Shown one piece after another: positions 36,274-47,730 of a stretch of DNA of 64,000 nt. Where the stretch lies: assembly GCF_003958645.1 (NCBI RefSeq), contig NZ_RXLO01000004.1, forward strand, positions 434,001 through 498,000. The letters are read 5' to 3'. This stretch comes from Chitinophaga rhizosphaerae. GTDB taxonomy: Bacteria > Bacteroidota > Bacteroidia > Chitinophagales > Chitinophagaceae. Each line of letters opens with the position of its first letter. The stretch's first letter is position 1. The position numbers and the translations under genes are program-made. Below the pieces are notes generated by a model that was not told the origin of the DNA, made no database searches, and saw only the letters and a list, made by a program, of their open reading frames with translations.

Positions 36274-39237
36274 ATGCCATACATGAAACGTATCAGTAAC
36301 CCCGTCATTTTCGTATTTGCGGCCGCCATCGTGTCTGTCGCCTGGTTTACCTGGAGCGCCTGGATGTCTGACGCGGCCTCGATGCGGATGAACGCACGGG
36401 TGAGGCTGACCACCGAAAAAATTCGCCTGCTGGAGCAGGTGGCTTACCAGGCCCGCGCCCTCGAAGCCGCCGTGCGGGGCTATATTATTACCGGAGACAC
36501 GGGGTTTCTCGGCCGGGAAGACCTGTCCGAAGCCCGCCTTCGCGCACCCATCCAAAGCCTGGCCGTACTCGCGGGCGATAACGCCTACGAAGCAGCACAG
36601 GTAGACACCCTCCACAACCTCGTGTACGACCGCATCGTGTTCTCCCAATACCTCGTGCGTACCGCCCACGAATCGTCGGTCATGGCCGGCGCCATGGTCC
36701 AGACGCGCCATCCCGTTGGCCCAGATCCCCTTACCGGGCTCACCGGCCGCATGCTCGTGGATCAATACGGCCAGTTCAACGACCTCACCGGGCCTGCCTG
36801 GTACGACCGCCTGCCCTTCGTGCTCGCCGTCAGCGGAGGCATCGGCGCGGTAATCGTTCTCGGCGCGGGGCTCATGGGCGTGATCCGCAATGTCCGCAAA
36901 GCCGGTCTCGCTGAAAACAAACTCCGCGAAAACGAAGAAAGATACCGCCTCCTCATCGAAGACGCCGGCGTTACCCTCTTCACCTCCAACCGCGGTGGAT
37001 TTTTCACCTACGTCAACAGCAAAGCCAAAGAACTCACCGGGTACGAGCCGCATGAGCTTGTCGGCAAGCAATACGTCGATCTGCTCGACGTTTCCGAGCA
37101 CAAACGCCTCCGCAAATTCTACGAGCAACAGGCGTTCGACGGCAACCGCGAATCCACCGTCCGCTTCCAGATCCGCCGCAAAAACGGGGAACGGAGATGG
37201 GTGGAACAGCATGTAGTATTGCTGCGGAAAAACGGCCTGTTCAGCGGATATCAATGTATCGTGAAAGACATCACCGCCGAAAAAACGAAAGAAGTCGAGC
37301 TCATCCGCGCACAGAAAGAAATGGAAACGCTGCATGAAAGGTTCGAATCCGTCCTCTTCAACACACCGAACATCATTTTCATCAAGGATACCCTGGGCCG
37401 GTATGTGCTCGTCAACAAACGCTTCGAAACCACTTTCGGCCTCACGCCGGAGCAGGTGATCGGCCGGACAGACCGCGATTTCCCCGAAAAACTGAATGTG
37501 GAAACCAGTGCCGAAACGGACCGGAAAGTATTGCTGGAAGAAAAAATGATGGAAGTGGAAGACACGCTCGACATCGATGGCCAGACCCGGTATTTCCACA
37601 TCGCCAAATTCCCCATCCGCGACCCGCAGGGGCGGGTTTACGGGCTTTGCGGAGTAGCTACGGACATCACCCAGCGCATCGCCCGCGAACACGAACTGAT
37701 GGCTTCGAGAAAGAAAGCGGAAACGGCGCACAGCCGCATGGAGAACTTCATGGCCAACATGAGCCACGAATTGCGCACGCCGCTGAACGGGATCATCGGT
37801 TTCACGAACCTGTTGGAAAACCAGCCGCTCAGCGGCGAGCAGCACGATTATCTGCAGGATATCAAAGCATCGGCGGGGAACCTGCTGGTGCTCGTGAATT
37901 CGCTGCTGGATTTCTCCAGCATCCGCGCCGGAAAAATGCACCTGGAAAAAGCAGCATTCGACCCCGCGGGCCTTATCCGGCAAACGCTCGACCGCTATGG
38001 CGACCGCGCCACCGAAAAAGGATTGCGGCTGGAATGCGAAATGGAAGACGGTCTCCGGGCCCCGCTGCTGGGAGACGCTACCCGCCTCCAGCAAATCCTC
38101 CATAACCTGATCGACAATGCCATTAAATTCACCCACGAGGGCGGCGTTACGCTGGCCGTAAGTTCCGCCCCGCTCGAAAACCGGAAGGTTTCTCTCCGGT
38201 TCTCCGTTTCAGATACGGGTATCGGTATCCCGGAAGAAATGCGCGGCAAGGTAGGACAGGTGTTCACACAGCTCGATGTAGGCGATGTCCGCAAATACGG
38301 CGGGATCGGCCTGGGATTGGCGCTCACGCGCGAGCTTATTGCGCTGCACAACGGCACCCTCGATGTACAGGGCAACCCCGGCGGCGGCACCCGCATCGAA
38401 TTTTCCATCCCCTACCAGCTCGATGTGCCGGAAACCATCGCCGATACGCCCATGCCCGACGCCGTGCTGCTGCCGCTTGCAGGAAAACTCATCCTCCTGG
38501 CGGAAGACAGCCTGCTGAATCAGAAACTGGCCATCAAGACGCTGAACGGCGCCGGCGCTACCGTAGACCTTGCGGAAAACGGCGTGGAAGCGGTGCGCAT
38601 GTATGTAGCAAAACCCTACGACTGTATCCTCATGGATATTCAGATGCCTGAAATGGACGGGCTCGAGGCCACGCGCATCATCCGCGAAGCCGGTTCCGCC
38701 ATTCCCATCATCGCATTTACGGCCTGCGCGCTCAAGGGCGACCGCGAGCGTTGCCTGCTGGCAGGGATGAACGAATACGTCTCCAAACCGTTCGTGCCCA
38801 AGGAACTTTTCCAGCGGGTGCTCGAAGCTATCGGCGAACGGTTCCCCGACACCGCGCCTTTCGTGACCGATGCCTGGGAAGACGCGCCCGACGAGATCAA
38901 GATCGATCTGCGGCATCTGAAAAGCGTTGCGGAAAATGACAGGGAATATTTGCTGGAAGTGCTGAAATCGTTCATGCAGAACACCGGGCCCATGTTCCAC
39001 CGGTTGCTGGCCGCCACTTCGGGCGGGGACTGGGAACATGCGGCCAGGCTGGCCAAGGTGCTGTACGCCAGTTTGATGATCGTGCGGATTCACCCGCTTT
39101 CCTATAACATCGTGCAGATCCGGCAAAAGCTGGAGGCCAATGCGGAGCCGCTCACCATCCTGTCAGACATCCACTTAGCCATTAAACATTACAAGCAATC
39201 GCTGGTGTTGCTGGAAGAAGAAATCCGGGACCTCTAG
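36274..39237 (+). CDS. Hybrid sensor histidine kinase/response regulator with a degenerate Hpt tail
   Basis: The 987-residue membrane protein has a helix near 8-25, a periplasmic CHASE3-like helical domain (AARGYIITGDTGFL-like spacing), and a second helix near 185-205. Two PAS domains follow (about 225-345 and 355-480), then HisKA with His498 in SHELRTPLNG. The ATPase domain has NLIDNAIKFTHE, DTGIGIPEE and GIGLGLALT, and the receiver domain has Asp788 in LMDIQMPEMDG. The last 100 residues look like an Hpt helical bundle, but the acceptor His is replaced by Lys928 (ARLAKVLYAS). The start at 36274 is preferred to 36190 because of the AAGAAAAGAG before it. Its last 4 bp overlap a convergent kinase gene. 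Confidence 0.92.
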   Translation: MPYMKRISNPVIFVFAAAIVSVAWFTWSAWMSDAASMRMNARVRLTTEKIRLLEQVAYQARALEAAVRGYIITGDTGFLGREDLSEARLRAPIQSLAVLAGDNAYEAAQVDTLHNLVYDRIVFSQYLVRTAHESSVMAGAMVQTRHPVGPDPLTGLTGRMLVDQYGQFNDLTGPAWYDRLPFVLAVSGGIGAVIVLGAGLMGVIRNVRKAGLAENKLRENEERYRLLIEDAGVTLFTSNRGGFFTYVNSKAKELTGYEPHELVGKQYVDLLDVSEHKRLRKFYEQQAFDGNRESTVRFQIRRKNGERRWVEQHVVLLRKNGLFSGYQCIVKDITAEKTKEVELIRAQKEMETLHERFESVLFNTPNIIFIKDTLGRYVLVNKRFETTFGLTPEQVIGRTDRDFPEKLNVETSAETDRKVLLEEKMMEVEDTLDIDGQTRYFHIAKFPIRDPQGRVYGLCGVATDITQRIAREHELMASRKKAETAHSRMENFMANMSHELRTPLNGIIGFTNLLENQPLSGEQHDYLQDIKASAGNLLVLVNSLLDFSSIRAGKMHLEKAAFDPAGLIRQTLDRYGDRATEKGLRLECEMEDGLRAPLLGDATRLQQILHNLIDNAIKFTHEGGVTLAVSSAPLENRKVSLRFSVSDTGIGIPEEMRGKVGQVFTQLDVGDVRKYGGIGLGLALTRELIALHNGTLDVQGNPGGGTRIEFSIPYQLDVPETIADTPMPDAVLLPLAGKLILLAEDSLLNQKLAIKTLNGAGATVDLAENGVEAVRMYVAKPYDCILMDIQMPEMDGLEATRIIREAGSAIPIIAFTACALKGDRERCLLAGMNEYVSKPFVPKELFQRVLEAIGERFPDTAPFVTDAWEDAPDEIKIDLRHLKSVAENDREYLLEVLKSFMQNTGPMFHRLLAATSGGDWEHAARLAKVLYASLMIVRIHPLSYNIVQIRQKLEANAEPLTILSDIHLAIKHYKQSLVLLEEEIRDL

Positions 39238-40925
39238 GCTTTGGGGAGCCGGAACCAGAAATAACTGCCTTTGCCGGGTTCGCTTTCCACCCCGATCTGC
39301 CCGCCCTGCGCCTCGATGAATTCCCGGGCGATGGCGAGCCCCAGGCCCGTGCCTTTCCCGCCGTCGGCTTCGGGCACGCGGAAAAACCGTTCGAAAATCT
39401 TATCCCGGAAACTGGCGTCGATGCCCTTTCCCTGGTCGCGGACGCCGAACAGCCACATCTTCCCTTCATCCGTCACCGTGAGGTCTACCGTGCCTTTGGG
39501 CGGGGAATAACGGATGGCGTTGGTCAGGAGGTTGACAAGTACCCAGGCGCTTTTTTCCGCATCCGCCAGCACAGGCACCGCGGCTGCGGGGATGTCCGTA
39601 TGGATATCCACTTCTTTTCCTGAAGCCTGCCGGCCCACGGTTTCGAGGGCGTAGCGAAGGATGTCTCCCGGGGGAACGGCCTGCACCTGCAGCGCGATGT
39701 TCCCGCTTTCCACCTTCGAAAAATCCAGTAATTCACTCACCATACGGATCATCCGGCGATTATCTTCCCGGATACTGTCCACCAACTCCCGCTGATCTTT
39801 GGAAAGCGGGCCGGTACGCTCGTCGTCGAGCAGTTTGAGGCTGAGATCGGTAGCGGCGAGCGGGGTTTTCAGTTCGTGGGATATGGTGGCGATGAAATGC
39901 GTTTTGGCGAGGTCCTGCTCCTTGAACGCCGTGATGTTGCGCAGGGTGATGATGTGGCCGATGGTTTCGCGGTTATGGACGATATCGGCAGATTCCCGGA
40001 GGAAGAAGTTTTCCTTTCCTTCCGTGACGATCTTGATGGGCGCGGGATTTTTTTCCTGGATGAGATACCGGAGGAGATCGTTATGGCGGGCGGCGTCATC
40101 CGCTTCCTTGCCGATGAGCGCGGACTCGGGGAGGTTGAGCAGCTGGAGGGCTTCCGCGTTGGCGAACAGGATGATGTTTTTATTGTCGAGGCCGATGGCC
40201 GCGTCTTTCAGGCTGCCGATCACCGCTTCCGCGCGCTGCTTTTCGAACAGGATGCGCGCCAGGTTGCTGTGCTCGTATTCATCGAGTTTCCGGGCCATGC
40301 TGTTGAAAGCTTCGGCCAGTTCGCCGAATTCGTCACCGGACCTGAAATGCAGCCGCTGTTCGTATTTCCGGTCGGCGATCTGCCTGATCCCTTCCGTCAG
40401 TTCGCGGATGGGATTGGCGATATATCCCGGGAAATTGTACACGAACACGATCCCTACCAAAAAGCACAATCCGCTCACCAGGGCGATGTAGAGCAGGGCT
40501 TTGTCGGCCGTATTGCGGGTGTTGTCCTGCTTGGTCACGATGGCTTTCATGTTCACGTCCATGATCCCGGACAGGCTGGCCCGGATGGCGGGCAACCGCG
40601 CGGAATCCCCGCGCAGGAAAGCTTCGTAATCCTGCCGGAGCGCGTTGGTATAGCGGGCTTCGCCCGGTTCCGTCACGTTTTTTTCCTGCTTTCCGAGCGC
40701 ATCGCCGAATTGGCGGCGAGCGGAATCGCTGCCAGACCAGTTTTCCACGACGCGCAGCATGATCCCCGCATATTCCACGGATTCGTAATTGTCTTCCAGG
40801 ATCGCCGCGGCGGCGCGGTTCACTTTGTTCAGGGAATAATAACCCATTACGCCGACCAGCAGCAGCATGGCGAACAGGAAAAGCACGCCGGCGGAAATTT
40901 TCGTTTTTAGCCTCAGCCTTGTCAT
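39234..40925 (-). CDS. HAMP-PAS sensor histidine kinase (kinase half of a split KdpD)
   Basis: The 563-residue membrane kinase has helices near 11-30 and 175-195 with a periplasmic helical domain between. A HAMP domain follows (NPIRELTEGIRQIADRKYEQRL), then PAS, HisKA with His350 in SHELKTPLAATDL, and an ATPase domain with NLLTNAIRYS, DQGKGIDASFRD and GTGLGLAIAR. Its ATG overlaps the KdpD N-terminal gene by 4 bp. The pair therefore looks like KdpD divided into a K+-sensing/USP protein and a separate membrane kinase, though the membrane part is unlike the four-helix DUF4118 of canonical KdpD. Confidence 0.9.
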   Translation of the reverse strand: MTRLRLKTKISAGVLFLFAMLLLVGVMGYYSLNKVNRAAAAILEDNYESVEYAGIMLRVVENWSGSDSARRQFGDALGKQEKNVTEPGEARYTNALRQDYEAFLRGDSARLPAIRASLSGIMDVNMKAIVTKQDNTRNTADKALLYIALVSGLCFLVGIVFVYNFPGYIANPIRELTEGIRQIADRKYEQRLHFRSGDEFGELAEAFNSMARKLDEYEHSNLARILFEKQRAEAVIGSLKDAAIGLDNKNIILFANAEALQLLNLPESALIGKEADDAARHNDLLRYLIQEKNPAPIKIVTEGKENFFLRESADIVHNRETIGHIITLRNITAFKEQDLAKTHFIATISHELKTPLAATDLSLKLLDDERTGPLSKDQRELVDSIREDNRRMIRMVSELLDFSKVESGNIALQVQAVPPGDILRYALETVGRQASGKEVDIHTDIPAAAVPVLADAEKSAWVLVNLLTNAIRYSPPKGTVDLTVTDEGKMWLFGVRDQGKGIDASFRDKIFERFFRVPEADGGKGTGLGLAIAREFIEAQGGQIGVESEPGKGSYFWFRLPKA

Positions 40926-42025
40926 GACAGGATCACCAGGTCGGTTTCGTGAGCGGATAATGTTTTCAACAATTGATTAAAGATATTGGTTCTCAGCAAT
41001 AAACCGAAAAGGGTGATATGCGGCTTACCGATGCATACGGTGGTAATCTCTTTCTGCGCCGCCGTTTCCATGATCGCCTCGGCCACATTGGCGTGCTGGA
41101 CCTGCAGCACTTCCGCCCCCAGTTCCGTCGCCAGTTTGAGGTTATTGATCAGGTGCCGCTGGGCGGCGAGGTTGATGCGGCCCGTACTTTCTTTGGGGGT
41201 CTGCACATATAACGCGAACCATTCTCCCTGGTAATAAGCCGCCAGCCGCGCGGTTTTCCGGATCACCCGGCGCGCGGTTTCGTCGTTGGAGGAAACGCAG
41301 GCCAGGAACCGTTCGTGGCGCATCTGCCGGTTTTTCGGCACTTCGGCCACCACTTTCCTTTCTACCTGCGAAGCAACTTCCTTGAGCGCGAGCTCGCGGA
41401 GCTGGAGGATTTTTTCCGACTGGAAAAAATTCCGCAGCGCCGTTTCCACTTTCCCGGGATCGTAAATTTTCCCTTCTTTCAGCCGGGTGATGAGCTCGTC
41501 GGCCGTGAGGTCGATGTTGACGACTTCGTCTGCCATTTGCAGCATGCTGTCCGGCACCCGCTCATGGACCTCCACGCCGGTGATGGCTTTCACCTGGGCG
41601 TTGATGCTTTCCATGTGCTGGATATTGACGGCGGAAATGACGTTGATCCCCGCGCGGAGGATCTCCATTACATCCTGCCACCGCTTTTCGTTACGCGAAC
41701 CGGGGATGTTGGAATGGGCGAGCTCGTCTACTACCACCCATTCGGGCGAAAGGAGTAAAATGGCGCCCAGGTCCATTTCATCCATGAGCTTGCCTTTGTA
41801 AAAATTCTGCCGCCGGGGGATGACGGGCAACCCTGCCACGAGGGCCTCTGTTTCCTGGCGGCCGTGCGTCTCGATATAGCCGATCTGGACATTGACACCA
41901 TTGCGCAACATGGCATGCGCTTCCTGCAACATGCGGTACGACTTCCCCACACCGGCGCTCATGCCGATGTATATCTTGAATTTGCCTCGTCCCGGATTGC
42001 CGGGGTGCTGGATTTGTCGTGCCAT
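40922..42025 (-). CDS. kdpD: KdpD N-terminal sensor protein (KdpD + Usp domains only)
   Basis: The 367-residue soluble protein matches the cytoplasmic N-terminus of KdpD: Walker A GMSAGVGKSYRML (residues 21-33), GYIETHGRQETEALVAGL, WVVVDELAHSN, and then a universal-stress-protein domain (about 240-367) ending TDLVILS. It has no membrane helices, HisKA or ATPase domain, unlike full-length KdpD (about 900 residues). The kinase part is the overlapping downstream gene. It is the penultimate gene of the kdp operon. Confidence 0.93.
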   Translation of the reverse strand: MARQIQHPGNPGRGKFKIYIGMSAGVGKSYRMLQEAHAMLRNGVNVQIGYIETHGRQETEALVAGLPVIPRRQNFYKGKLMDEMDLGAILLLSPEWVVVDELAHSNIPGSRNEKRWQDVMEILRAGINVISAVNIQHMESINAQVKAITGVEVHERVPDSMLQMADEVVNIDLTADELITRLKEGKIYDPGKVETALRNFFQSEKILQLRELALKEVASQVERKVVAEVPKNRQMRHERFLACVSSNDETARRVIRKTARLAAYYQGEWFALYVQTPKESTGRINLAAQRHLINNLKLATELGAEVLQVQHANVAEAIMETAAQKEITTVCIGKPHITLFGLLLRTNIFNQLLKTLSAHETDLVILS

Positions 42026-42035
42026 GATATGAAGT

Positions 42036-42057
42036 GCGGAGCCCCAAGGGGCCCCGC
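42036..42057. repeat. Intercistronic hairpin between porin and kdpD
   Basis: GCGGAGCCCC and GGGGCCCCGC can pair over 10 bp with one mismatch around AA, so the real loop must be larger. No T-run follows on the minus strand, so this may be an mRNA-stability or attenuation element rather than a terminator. Confidence 0.35.
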
Positions 42058-42064
42058 CTGAATT

Positions 42065-43141
42065 TTAGAATGAAAACGCCAGCGAAGTGGCGATGGAAAA
42101 ATTCTCTTTCCGCGGCGAATCGCCTTTGAGGAAAATCTCGTCTTTGCTGTTGTACAATTTCCCTTCCAGCCTGAACATCACCTGGCTCACAGGGCTCACA
42201 TCGAGGTTCAGCGAATAACCGCTGGTGCGGAAGCCCATGGGCGTTCCCGTGGCGATGATCACGCCGTCTGCATCGTTGTAATATTCATACCGGCCAGCCA
42301 TGGCGATTTTGTCGTTGAATGCGTATCTGGCGATGAGGATGGGTGCGTACCAGGCATTCATCCCGTCCGTATCTTTTCCTTTTTTCTCCGCCCCGATATC
42401 GAACCCTGCGATGAGGCTCAGTTTACCGGTGAGGGCGAATGTTCCGTAAAGATCGCTGAAATAACGCATCTGGCGAACGGAATCGGGTTTGTCGTTCCCG
42501 ACGAACGTGCTCCAGTTGAGGGTCACCTTCCCGGTGGGCTTGTACGTGATCTGCGAACCGAAACCGGGCGTCTGGTTGGCATCCGGCCGTTTGATCCTTT
42601 GCCAGCCGTTGAGGTACATGGCGGCGAAGTACCATTTATCGTTGGGCGTATAGCTGATTTTAGCCCCGGCTTCGTAATACGGGGAATTCTCCGCCAGGAC
42701 GCTCCGCGTCAGCGTGAAATTGTCTTTCCCGATGGCGCTTTCGAACCCGATGTGCGAGGGCATGATGCCCGCATCCACCCACAAACCTTTCCCGATCCTT
42801 ACACCGGCATTGGCTTCGTAAATGTGTTTGACCAGTTCCTGTTCGGACGCCATGTTGTATTGGGCGTAGGTGCCGGCCATGATGGCCACGTTCCCACGGA
42901 CCCTGTCTGCCGAATAACTGGCTTTCAGCATGGCGAGATTGATATTCAACTCGTTATGACGGGCATGGTTATACAGGAAACCCGGCCGCATGTGGTTATC
43001 GGGTTTATTGAAGTCGAAAACGTAGTACGCTTCGGCATAGCCGGAGATCGTAAGTTTAGGTTCGGTCTTTTCCGGCGCCTGTTGCGCCAGGGCCGCCATC
43101 GATCCGCAGACTGCGAAGGCGGTGAGGAAGTGTTGTTTCAT
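42065..43141 (-). CDS. Outer-membrane porin (OmpL-like beta-barrel) in the kdp operon
   Basis: The 358-residue protein has a signal peptide (MKQHFLTAFAVCGSMAALAQ) and repeated amphipathic strands such as KLTISGYAEAYYVFDFN, ending IATSLAFSF with a terminal Phe. The family resembles putative beta-barrel porin-2. The ATG at 43141 is chosen because the signal peptide starts there; the in-frame extension to 43237 is hydrophilic. Its place between kdpC and kdpD suggests potassium or small-ion passage across the outer membrane under K+ limitation, which is inference. Confidence 0.85.
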   Translation of the reverse strand: MKQHFLTAFAVCGSMAALAQQAPEKTEPKLTISGYAEAYYVFDFNKPDNHMRPGFLYNHARHNELNINLAMLKASYSADRVRGNVAIMAGTYAQYNMASEQELVKHIYEANAGVRIGKGLWVDAGIMPSHIGFESAIGKDNFTLTRSVLAENSPYYEAGAKISYTPNDKWYFAAMYLNGWQRIKRPDANQTPGFGSQITYKPTGKVTLNWSTFVGNDKPDSVRQMRYFSDLYGTFALTGKLSLIAGFDIGAEKKGKDTDGMNAWYAPILIARYAFNDKIAMAGRYEYYNDADGVIIATGTPMGFRTSGYSLNLDVSPVSQVMFRLEGKLYNSKDEIFLKGDSPRKENFSIATSLAFSF

Positions 43142-43261
43142 GTTGAAATTAAAATTGAGCTGTTGGTCCGTACCGCGCGCGCTGGCCGGGACTTTCCCGG
43201 TCTGCGCCGCAAGTACCTCTTTTTTTCGGGTTTCCATAGGTTGGGCTGAGACTAAAAAAGG

Positions 43262-43825
43262 CTAGTGTATTTCGTCTAAAGCCAAATTGAGTTGAAGGAC
43301 GTTTACAGTCGCCGGACCGAACATTCCCGCCAGCGGCCCTTTCGTATTCGCTTTCACGAGGTCGCGGAGTTTTTGTTCGGGGATGTTGCGCACCTTCGCG
43401 ATGCGGGGCACCTGTACCAGCGCGCCTTCCGGAGAAAGGTGGGGATCGAGCCCGCTACCGGAGGCCGTTACCAGCTCAGCCGGGATCTCGGAACGCTTCA
43501 CGCCCGGGTTGTGGGCGAGGAAGGTATCGATACGCTCTTCCACGATTTTCAGGTAGTCGGGGTTAGACGGCCCTTTGTTGGACCCGCCCGATCCTGCGGC
43601 ATTATAACCCACGGCGCTCGGCCGCGTCTGGAAATAGTTGTCGCCGGTGAATTGCTGGCCCACATTGGCGTATCCCACCACCACGCCGTTCCTTTCCACC
43701 TTCACCCCGTCACCTTTACCGGGCGCCAATTTGGCGATACCGGCTACGAAGAGGGGATAGATGCCGGCGGTCAGGAGCACCAGTACGATGGTCAGTTTCA
43801 GTGCCGGGAAAAAATATCTTTTCAT
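43262..43825 (-). CDS. kdpC: Potassium-transporting ATPase subunit C
   Basis: The 187-residue protein has one N-terminal membrane helix (LTIVLVLLTAGIYPLFVAGIA) and a periplasmic domain with FTGDNYFQTRPSAVGYNAAG and GSGLDPHLSPEGALVQVPRI, all typical of KdpC. It stabilises the KdpA-KdpB complex and raises its K+ affinity. It starts 12 bp after kdpB. Confidence 0.97.
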   Translation of the reverse strand: MKRYFFPALKLTIVLVLLTAGIYPLFVAGIAKLAPGKGDGVKVERNGVVVGYANVGQQFTGDNYFQTRPSAVGYNAAGSGGSNKGPSNPDYLKIVEERIDTFLAHNPGVKRSEIPAELVTASGSGLDPHLSPEGALVQVPRIAKVRNIPEQKLRDLVKANTKGPLAGMFGPATVNVLQLNLALDEIH

Positions 43826-43837
43826 GATTGTTTCAGT

Positions 43838-45886
<2,049 letters not shown>

Positions 45887-45907
45887 TTTTTTCAGCGTTT
45901 GCGTGCG

Positions 45908-47623
45908 TTAGTACAGGGAGAAATATTCCGCAATGGGGCCGAGCGCCAGGGCGGGGAAGAAAGCCAGGGCGGCGATGATGACGATCACGGCGAAGGTCAT
46001 GATGCCGAAGGTGGTGGTGTCTGTCCGCAGCGTACCGGCCGATTCGGGGACGTGCTTCTTCGAAGCCAGGAGCCCTGCTATCGCTACCGGACCAATAATC
46101 GGCAGGAACCTGGAGAGGACCAGCACGAAGCCGGTGCTCACGTTCCAGAACATGTTATTGTCTGTCAGCCCTTCGAATCCAGAGCCGTTGTTGGCCGCGG
46201 CAGAGGTGTATTCATACAGCATTTCCGAGAAGCCGTGGTGGCCGGGGTTATTAAGCCAGGCGCCCGGCTGCGTGGCCCATCCCGCGCCCCATCCATGTGC
46301 GATGGCGTAGGAGGAAAGCGCCGTGCCGGCGAGGATGAGGAAAGGATGCAGGAGCGCCACCAGTGCCGCGATCTTCACTTCCCGCGCTTCCACTTTATGC
46401 CCCATGAATTCGGGCGTGCGGCCCACCATAAGGCCGGAGATGAACACGGCGATGATGATAAAGATGAAATAGTTGAGGATACCTACCCCACAACCGCCGT
46501 AGAAACAGTTGGTCATCATGGCGATGAGCTCCATCATACCGGTGGTAGGCATGGTGCTGTCATGGAAACCGTTCACCGAGCCGGTGGAAATGATGGTGGT
46601 GACGGTGCTCCAATATGCGGTGGCGGTAGGCCCGATGCGGACTTCCTTCCCTTCCATGGCGCCCGTGGCCTGGGCGATCCCCATTTTCGCGATGGCGGGG
46701 TTGCCGCCCGCTTCGGAGATGATGGAAGGGATCATGAGCGCCAGCATACCGGCCGTCATGACGCCGAAAATGACGTAAGCGAATTTCTTCCGCTGGATGA
46801 AGAACCCGAGCGCAAAGACCAACGCGATGGGGATGATCACCTGCGAGATGGCCTCGGTCATGTTCGTTAAATAATCCGGGTTTTCGAGCGGGTGGATGCT
46901 GTTGGCGCCGAAATAGCCGCCGCCGTTGGTGCCCAGGTGCTTGATGGCGATCATGCCGGCCGCGGGCCCGCGGGATACCTGTACCGTATCGCCCTGTACC
47001 GTTACGATCGTGTCTTTACCCGCATAACTGGCCGGTGTGCCGCGGAACGCCAGGATACCGGCGATCACGAGGCAGATCGGGAGCAGCAGGCGGGTTGTGG
47101 TTTTCAGGAGATGTTCCCAGAAGTTGCCCAGCTGCGTGGTCGTTTTCTGGCGCAGCGCCTTGAACAGGGCGATCAGCGCCGCGATGCCCGTGGCCGCGCT
47201 CACGAATTGCAGGAACGTGATCACGAACAACTGCGTGAAATACGTCAGCCCCGATTCCCCGGAATAGTGCTGCAGGTTGCAGTTTACGAGAAAACTGATG
47301 GCGGTGTTGAAAGCCAGGTCGGGCGTTTGGCCCGCGTTAAGGTCTGGATTGAGCGGCAATTTGTCCTGGAAGATCAGGAGAAAGAATGCGTAAACGAACC
47401 AGAGCATGTTGATGGTCAACAATGCCTTCAGGTGCTGTTTCCAGTTCATTTCCTCCTTCGGATCGATGCCGCAGAAACGGAAAATCCACCGTTCCAGCGG
47501 TGCCATAAAGTCCAGCAGCGTCCGCTGTCCGCCGAAAACCTTCGCGATGTACCGGCCCAGCGGAATGGCGATGAGGAGCGTAATGGCATAAGTGGCGATA
47601 ATGCCCAATAATTCGGTGTTCAT
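45908..47623 (-). CDS. kdpA: Potassium-transporting ATPase subunit A
   Basis: The 571-residue membrane protein forms the K+ path and is a member of the SKT channel-like superfamily. Selectivity-filter segments are visible in turn: NTAISFLVNCNLQHYSGE, KHLGTNGGGYFGANSIHP, MTNCFYGGCGVG and AAANNGSGFEGL. About ten helices are predicted. The N-terminus IPLGRYIAKVFGGQRTLLD is conserved in KdpA. It is preceded by kdpF after 13 bp. Confidence 0.98.
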   Translation of the reverse strand: MNTELLGIIATYAITLLIAIPLGRYIAKVFGGQRTLLDFMAPLERWIFRFCGIDPKEEMNWKQHLKALLTINMLWFVYAFFLLIFQDKLPLNPDLNAGQTPDLAFNTAISFLVNCNLQHYSGESGLTYFTQLFVITFLQFVSAATGIAALIALFKALRQKTTTQLGNFWEHLLKTTTRLLLPICLVIAGILAFRGTPASYAGKDTIVTVQGDTVQVSRGPAAGMIAIKHLGTNGGGYFGANSIHPLENPDYLTNMTEAISQVIIPIALVFALGFFIQRKKFAYVIFGVMTAGMLALMIPSIISEAGGNPAIAKMGIAQATGAMEGKEVRIGPTATAYWSTVTTIISTGSVNGFHDSTMPTTGMMELIAMMTNCFYGGCGVGILNYFIFIIIAVFISGLMVGRTPEFMGHKVEAREVKIAALVALLHPFLILAGTALSSYAIAHGWGAGWATQPGAWLNNPGHHGFSEMLYEYTSAAANNGSGFEGLTDNNMFWNVSTGFVLVLSRFLPIIGPVAIAGLLASKKHVPESAGTLRTDTTTFGIMTFAVIVIIAALAFFPALALGPIAEYFSLY

Positions 47624-47636
47624 GTCTGGATGGATT

Positions 47637-47717
47637 TCAGAATTTTTCCGGTTTCAGCAACACGTACACCATGTAGCAGAAAACCAGCAGGGATAAAATG
47701 AAAAGTGCGTTCATCAT
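47637..47717 (-). CDS. kdpF: Potassium-transporting ATPase small subunit F
   Basis: A 26-residue single-helix peptide starts MMNALFILSLLVFCYMVYVL and ends LKPEKF. The short hydrophobic helix followed by the Y-x-L-x-P-E-K/R-F tail is the KdpF signature. KdpF sits at the KdpA/KdpB interface and stabilises the complex. It lies 13 bp before kdpA, the classical position. A start one codon later (second Met) is equally possible. Confidence 0.93.
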   Translation of the reverse strand: MMNALFILSLLVFCYMVYVLLKPEKF

Positions 47718-47730
47718 TTGTTCGCGTTTT

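Noticed and set aside
36034..38136. Long in-frame N-terminal extension of the PorT-like barrel gene
   Set aside because: It runs antisense through the hybrid kinase gene. The true product begins at a clear signal peptide at 36033 with a promoter-like box before it.
43142..43237. N-terminal extension of the kdp-operon porin
   Set aside because: The extra residues are hydrophilic and would bury the signal peptide that begins at 43141.
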